NCBI RefSeq assembly: GCF_001905725.1
Contig: NZ_LIWB01000014.1
Coordinates: 124,001-188,000 of the forward strand
Direction: 5' to 3'
Source: Streptomyces sp. CB02400
Lineage (GTDB): Bacteria; Actinomycetota; Actinomycetes; Streptomycetales; Streptomycetaceae
DNA length: 64,000 nucleotides
The stretch's first letter is position 1; every line of letters starts with the position of its first letter. Both the position numbers and the translations under genes were made by a program. The notes below the pieces were generated by a model, which did not search any database, had not been told where the DNA came from, and worked only from the letters and a program-made list of their open reading frames with translations. Shown piece by piece: positions 59,566 through 64,000 of the stretch.

Positions 59566-61056
59566 TCACCCGTCCGTGAGGACCGGTTGTTCCAGGTCAC
59601 CCGCCGCCAGATGGGCCAGGACGACCTCGTACAGGTCGGTCCCGGTGGCCAGCAGCTGGCGTTCCAGGACCGGTTCGGCGCTGCGCACGTGCTCGCGCAC
59701 GGTCTGGGCGTGTACGCCCAGGCTCTGCGCGGCCCGCTCGGCGTTGCCGCCGGCGGCGATCCAGGTGCGCAGGGTGCGGCGCACGTTCCGGGGGTCCCCC
59801 TCCAGCCGTCCCAGCAGCTCCCGCGCCCAGCCGCCGACGGCGGGGCCGGCCAGCAGGTCGGCGAGGCCCGGGGAGTGCGCCGCGGGGTCGCCGGCCGCCT
59901 GCCCGTCCAGGAGGTTGATCTGGGTGTGCAGCGCCAGGTGCACCACGGCGCGGGCGGTGACGTCGTCGAAGTCCGCGCCGAGCATGGTCTCGACGCGTTC
60001 CATGCGGGCCCGTACGGTGTTGCGGCTGACGCCGAGGATCTTGGCGGTGTTGACGGCGGTGAACTCCAGGCCGAGGCGGGTGGTGGCGAGGAGTTCGGCG
60101 CGGGTGTGGTGCGGCAGCGCGTCGAGCGGGCGCAGCACCCGGGCCGCCCAGCCGCGCAGCGCGGCGGGGTCCATCAGCCGCTCCGGGTGGGTGCGTTCGG
60201 CGTACACGGCCGTCTTGTCGGCGCGGAAGCGCGCCACCGCCAGGGCGCTGACGGCCTGCCCGTACGCGGTGGCGGTACGGGCGAGGCTCTGCCACACACT
60301 GCCGCCGAGGAAGGTGCCCGGGTGCCGTTCGACCAGCGACCGCAGCTCGCCGGCGGTGGCCTCGCGGGGACTGACGACGATCACGTGCCCGTCCATCGCC
60401 GGGCAGCGCACGACCAGCGCCTCCTCCCGCGTGGTGTCCAGGCACTCCGCGGCGAGCCGGTCGCGCAGGGCGGGCGCGGACTCGACGACGTAGACGCAGG
60501 CGGTGTCGGCGTCGAGCAGGCCGGGCCAGAGTCCGGCGGCGACCCGGCGGGCGGCGACGGTGTCCTCGACCATCAGCAGTTGCAGGATCGCGAGGCGCAG
60601 ATCGGCGGTGGCCCGCCGCAGCCGGTGTCCGGCGGCGGCGGTCTCGTGGGCGGTCAGCAGGAGTTCGATCACCTGGGCGGTGTGCGTGACGACGTCGGAG
60701 GTGTGCCGGTCGAAGGGGGCCTCGCGGGAGACGGCCAGCACACAGGCCCCCGAGGGGTGCCCGATCCTCACCAGGCGCACATGGCGCCCCTCCCCCTCCC
60801 AGGCGGCGGAGGCGATCCGGCCGGAGCCGAGGTCGGCGACGAGGGACCCGTCCAACGGCAGCCGGGGCCCGGCGAGCAGCGCCCCGGCGGCGTCCTGGAG
60901 GGACACCTCCGCGTGCGCGGTGGCGGCCAGCCAGTCGACGACCCTGCGGGCGTCCCGCCCGGCCGGACGCAGATGTTCGAGCAGCTCCCGCGCCCACGCC
61001 GGACCCTCCCCGGCCGCCTCCGGCGTCCGCCGGATTCCGTCCCTACGGCCTGCCAC
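59566..61056 (-). CDS. PucR/CdaR-like transcriptional regulator with two HTH motifs
   Basis: A 496-residue regulator. The N-terminal half (~30-200) is GAF-like; the middle contains an HTH_30-type motif, LGLEFTAVNTAKILGVSRNTVRARM (shown split: FTAVNTAKILGVSRNTVRAR), typical of PucR/CdaR. A second HTH, NAERAAQSLGVHAQTVREHV, is at the C-terminus. GTG 61056 has GGGAAGG six bases upstream; ATG 61131 would add 25 residues. It is divergent from the YrdC-domain gene. Its target is unknown. Confidence 0.8.
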   Translation of the reverse strand: MAGRRDGIRRTPEAAGEGPAWARELLEHLRPAGRDARRVVDWLAATAHAEVSLQDAAGALLAGPRLPLDGSLVADLGSGRIASAAWEGEGRHVRLVRIGHPSGACVLAVSREAPFDRHTSDVVTHTAQVIELLLTAHETAAAGHRLRRATADLRLAILQLLMVEDTVAARRVAAGLWPGLLDADTACVYVVESAPALRDRLAAECLDTTREEALVVRCPAMDGHVIVVSPREATAGELRSLVERHPGTFLGGSVWQSLARTATAYGQAVSALAVARFRADKTAVYAERTHPERLMDPAALRGWAARVLRPLDALPHHTRAELLATTRLGLEFTAVNTAKILGVSRNTVRARMERVETMLGADFDDVTARAVVHLALHTQINLLDGQAAGDPAAHSPGLADLLAGPAVGGWARELLGRLEGDPRNVRRTLRTWIAAGGNAERAAQSLGVHAQTVREHVRSAEPVLERQLLATGTDLYEVVLAHLAAGDLEQPVLTDG

Positions 61057-61204
61057 CTCGGCCTTCCCCTCGTCCGCTCGTCGTCCCCGGCCCAGGTCGG
61101 GGACGTTACCCCACCCGTGCGCGCGACTCATCCCGGCGCGTCGGCGCACCGGCCACGAGGGCGGCGTGCGGGGCCCTGGCGCGCGGACGGCATAAGCTCG
61201 GTGA

Positions 61205-61825
61205 ATGGCGAAGTACTTCGACGTGCACCCCGACAACCCCCAGCCGCGCACCATCGCGCAGGTCGCCGAGAGCATCCGCTCCGACGCCCTCGTCGCGTAC
61301 CCCACGGACTCCTGCTACGCACTCGGCTGCCGTCTGGGCAGCCGCTCGGGCATCGACCGGATCCGTACGATCCGCAAGCTGGACGACCGGCACCACTTCA
61401 CCCTGATGTGCCGGGACTTCGCGCAGCTCGGCCAGTTCGTACGGATCGACAACGACGTGTTCCGCGCGGTGAAGGCGTCGACCCCGGGCAGCTACACGTT
61501 CATCCTGCCCGCGACGAAGGAGGTGCCGCGGATGCTGCTGCACCCCAAGAAGAAGACGGTCGGCGTGCGCATCCCGGACCACGTCGTCACCCAGGCCCTG
61601 CTGGCGGAGCTCGGTGAGCCCCTGCTGTCCAGCACCCTGCTGCTGCCCGGCGAGGACGAGCCGATGACCCAGGGCTGGGAGATCAAGGACCTGCTCGACC
61701 ACCAGGTGGACGCGGTGCTCGACTCCGGCGACTGCGGCACCGAGCCGACCACGGTGATCGACTTCTCGGGCGGCGAGGCGGAGATCGTACGGCGGGGCGC
61801 CGGCGACGTCACCCGGTTCGAGTGA
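61205..61825 (+). CDS. L-threonylcarbamoyladenylate synthase-like (Sua5/YciO/YrdC) protein
   Basis: A 206-residue Sua5/YciO/YrdC-domain protein. VAYPTDSCYALGCRLG and KLDDRHHFTLMCRDF are the nucleotide- and threonine-binding segments, and TPGSYTFILPATKEVPR follows. It resembles the YciO subgroup more than the canonical TsaC by length and by the HPKKKTVGVRIPDH segment. YrdC-type proteins make threonylcarbamoyl-AMP for tRNA t6A; YciO-type function is less certain. Confidence 0.85.
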   Translation: MAKYFDVHPDNPQPRTIAQVAESIRSDALVAYPTDSCYALGCRLGSRSGIDRIRTIRKLDDRHHFTLMCRDFAQLGQFVRIDNDVFRAVKASTPGSYTFILPATKEVPRMLLHPKKKTVGVRIPDHVVTQALLAELGEPLLSSTLLLPGEDEPMTQGWEIKDLLDHQVDAVLDSGDCGTEPTTVIDFSGGEAEIVRRGAGDVTRFE

Positions 61826-61903
61826 GGGCGCCGCGCCGTCCGCCGCGCCCGGCCGACGTGCCACGATGGGCGTGATCCACATCCTTCGAGAGGCAGCGCA
61901 GCC

Positions 61904-62659
61904 ATGACCGCCGTACAGGGAACGACCGTCGGTGTCCGCACCGGGGACGGCACCGCGGACGCGTATCTGACGCATCCCGCCGACGGGGGGCCGCGGCCGG
62001 CGGTCCTGTTCTACATGGACGCCTTCGGGCCGCGTCCGCGGCTGCGGGCGATGGCCGACCGGCTGGCGGGGGCCGGGTACACCGTCCTGGTCCCCAATGT
62101 GCTCTACCGGAGCGGGCCCGCGCCGGTGGCCGAGCTGCCCGAGTTCATCGACGACGCGTCGCGGGGCCGGCTGCTGCGGCGCCTCATGCCGGTGATGCGG
62201 CAGCTCACGCCCGAGCGGGCGATGCGGGACGCCGACGCGTATCTGCGGTGGCTCGCCGACTGCTCCGCGGTGGCCGGCGGTCCGGTGGCGGTGACCGGCT
62301 ACTGCATGGGCGCGGCCCTGTCCCTGCGCACCGCCGGCACCTACCCGGACCGGGTGGCCGCCGCGGCCGGGTTCCACGGCGGCCGGCTGGCGACGGACGC
62401 GCCGGACAGTCCGCACCTGGTGGCCGGCCGGATCACCGCCGAGGTGTACTTCGGCCACGCCGACCAGGACCACTCGCTGCCCGAGGAGCAGATCGAGCGG
62501 CTGGAGCGGGCGCTGACGGATGCCGGTGTCCGGCACCGCTGCGAGGTGTACGCCGGGGCGCCGCACGGCTACACCCAGTCCGACACGGCGGCGTACGACA
62601 AGGAGGCGGACGAGCGTCACTGGGCGGCGCTGCTCGACCTGTTGGCGCGCACCTTCTGA
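61904..62659 (+). CDS. Dienelactone hydrolase family protein
   Basis: A 251-residue alpha/beta hydrolase of the dienelactone hydrolase family. The nucleophile is Cys134 in TGYCMGAAL; an acidic residue is in GHADQDHSLP and the histidine in GAPHGYTQSD. It starts at ATG 61904 with GAGAGG upstream. It hydrolyses a lactone or ester; the natural substrate cannot be told. Confidence 0.88.
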   Translation: MTAVQGTTVGVRTGDGTADAYLTHPADGGPRPAVLFYMDAFGPRPRLRAMADRLAGAGYTVLVPNVLYRSGPAPVAELPEFIDDASRGRLLRRLMPVMRQLTPERAMRDADAYLRWLADCSAVAGGPVAVTGYCMGAALSLRTAGTYPDRVAAAAGFHGGRLATDAPDSPHLVAGRITAEVYFGHADQDHSLPEEQIERLERALTDAGVRHRCEVYAGAPHGYTQSDTAAYDKEADERHWAALLDLLARTF

Positions 62660-62747
62660 CCACTGTCCCCAACTCGGTGCCGTACGGCGGGGATTCACCG
62701 GCACCCCGCTCTCCGGCCGTCCACCGCGCCGTTGTTACGGTGCACCG

Positions 62748-64000
62748 GTGTCCGACTCTTCACGTGATACCGCCGAGGGCGCCGGCTGGGGCACCGCTGA
62801 ACGCGGTGCGTACCGGCGGCTGATGCCGAACGAGGTCGAGAAGATCTCCTGGCTCGACCCGCGCATGCTGTGGGCCGCCCGCAACGGGGTCCTGGCCTCC
62901 TGGTTCGGCGACCCCACGGGAGACACCCGCAGCCGCTGGGTGGCCCAGCGGGAGGCGGCCGGCGCACCCGCCGACAAGGTGATCCGGCGTGACGATCCGG
63001 ACCGGTTCTCGTTCCTGGTGATCGGCGACACGGGTGAGGGCGACGAGCCCCAGTACGCGGTGGTGCCCGGACTGCTTCAGGAGGGCCGGGACACCGCCTT
63101 CGCCGTGCTCGCCAGTGATGTGATCTACCCGGTGGGCAGCGCCGACGACTACGGCACCAAGTTCTTCCGCCCGTACCGGGACTACCAGGCCCCGATATAC
63201 GCGATACCGGGCAACCACGACTGGTACGAGGACCTCGGCGGCTTCATGCGCGTCTTCTGCGACGACGCCCCGCCGCTGCCTCCGGGACCCACGCCGCGCC
63301 CGTTCAGCCGGGCCCGGCTGCGCTCCCTGCTGTGGCACCGGCCGCGCGCCGGGGACGGCGGGCGCCTGGACGAGGCCCGCAAGATGCGGTCCGCGCCCGC
63401 CCAGCAGGCGGTGCAGCCGGGGCCGTACTGGGCGATCGACGCCGGGCCGGTGCGGATCGTCGGCATCGACACGGGACTGCTGGGCACGGTCGACGCCGAA
63501 CAGGGCGCGTGGCTGCGCGAGGTATCCCGCGGACCGCGCCCGAAGATCCTCGTCACGGGCTCGCCCCTGTACGTGGACGGCGAGCACCACCCGTGCCCGA
63601 TCGAGGGCGGCGGCACCGTCGACGACATCGTCCGCGACCCCGGCCACCACTACGTGGCCGCGATAGGCGGCGACATCCACAACTACCAGCGCTACCCGGT
63701 ACGGCTGGACGACGGCCGCACCCTGCAGTACGTGGTGGCGGGCGGCGGCGGGGCGTTCACCCACGCCACCCACACCATCCCCCGGGTGGACGTCGCCGGG
63801 GTCACCGAGCGGGACTTCCGCTGCTATCCGCTGCGCGGCGACTCCCTCGCCTTCTACAGCAGGCTCTACGGACGCCGGCTGCGACTGAGCCGCTTCTTCG
63901 GTCTCACCGACGCCGAGGCGATGGCCGTGATCGCCGAACGCCTCGGCATCGGACCCACCCGTGCGCCCGGCGCACCGGCCCGGGTCACCCGCCGGACGCG
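62748..64000 (+). CDS. Metallophosphoesterase (partial, runs off window)
   Basis: An open frame from GTG 62748 to the window edge, at least 417 residues. The metallophosphoesterase core is visible: VIGDTGEGDE near residue ~87, ASDVIYPVG, PGNHDWYED near ~155, then VTGSPLYVDGEHH and IGGDIHNYQRYPV near ~305. The long N-terminal part (EKISWLDPRMLWAARNGVLAS) resembles other large actinobacterial phosphoesterases. The C-terminus is missing. Confidence 0.85.
   Translation, partial: MSDSSRDTAEGAGWGTAERGAYRRLMPNEVEKISWLDPRMLWAARNGVLASWFGDPTGDTRSRWVAQREAAGAPADKVIRRDDPDRFSFLVIGDTGEGDEPQYAVVPGLLQEGRDTAFAVLASDVIYPVGSADDYGTKFFRPYRDYQAPIYAIPGNHDWYEDLGGFMRVFCDDAPPLPPGPTPRPFSRARLRSLLWHRPRAGDGGRLDEARKMRSAPAQQAVQPGPYWAIDAGPVRIVGIDTGLLGTVDAEQGAWLREVSRGPRPKILVTGSPLYVDGEHHPCPIEGGGTVDDIVRDPGHHYVAAIGGDIHNYQRYPVRLDDGRTLQYVVAGGGGAFTHATHTIPRVDVAGVTERDFRCYPLRGDSLAFYSRLYGRRLRLSRFFGLTDAEAMAVIAERLGIGPTRAPGAPARVTRRT

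Noticed and set aside
1..64000. Prophage, transposon or CRISPR array
   Set aside because: No integrase, transposase, phage structural genes or regularly spaced repeat-spacer array could be seen. The repeats found are short, dispersed and GC-rich.

Overview
The window is very GC-rich, codon third positions are almost all G or C, and gene families are typically streptomycete: streptogrisin-type protease, CebR-type operators, a GAF-ANTAR regulator, a SpoIIE phosphatase, DUF4232 and DUF1996 proteins and a sortase LAxTG signal. It reads as a chromosomal segment of a Streptomyces species. No rRNA, tRNA, CRISPR array, transposase or integrase was seen. All calls come from reading the sequence and translations; no database search was run.

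Layout. 1-10230: a carotenoid locus. crtT (cut by the left edge) and crtY run leftward; crtE-crtI-crtB and a Rieske protein gene run rightward as a translationally coupled operon. A convergent four-gene operon (SRPBCC protein, CrtI/PYROXD2-like oxidoreductase, an unknown protein, an SDR) faces it across a terminator. CrtY plus CrtT suggests an aromatic carotenoid of the isorenieratene type, with crtU expected just outside the window. 10540-19021: accessory genes, namely an MpaB/DUF2236 oxygenase, a membrane Mrr-like nuclease, a GAF-ANTAR regulator, a PAS/GAF/SpoIIE phosphatase, a DUF4232 lipoprotein and an EamA transporter. 19059-24547: secreted and envelope proteins, including a sortase-anchored DUF1996 protein, an AA10 LPMO, a GNAT protein and a YihY membrane protein; two exact CebR-type palindromes lie before the LPMO and the GNAT genes. 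24632-28203: small enzymes, with two long direct repeats flanking an Rv1733c-like/alcohol dehydrogenase pair. 28558-35724: a 1443-residue CtpI-like P-type ATPase with a repeat-rich partner, then a nucleotidyltransferase-BON-metallophosphoesterase operon. 35992-39184: secreted PhoD phosphatase and streptogrisin C-like protease.

39251-44510 is the most unusual part. A 62-residue precursor-like peptide gene is followed by an unknown protein, two paralogous DUF6895-like proteins and a beta-lactamase-fold hydrolase, the last four joined by GTGA/ATGA overlaps. A CYP152-type P450 lies just upstream on the same strand. This is my main candidate for an undescribed peptide-based system. 45446-52841 is a rightward sugar locus: UXS-like epimerase, NodU/CmcH-type carbamoyltransferase, GT2, GT4, GmhA and a bifunctional HldE. 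It suggests a carbamoylated, heptose-containing glycan.

52955-64000: MFS transporter, DoxX/hemerythrin operon, fructosamine kinase, catalase, PucR-like regulator, YrdC-domain protein, dienelactone hydrolase and a metallophosphoesterase that runs off the right edge. GC-rich repeats (boxes near 18.9, 26.0, 28.4 and 52.9 kb; another family near 10.4 and 45.3 kb) sit at the 3' ends of genes and in the longer gaps.
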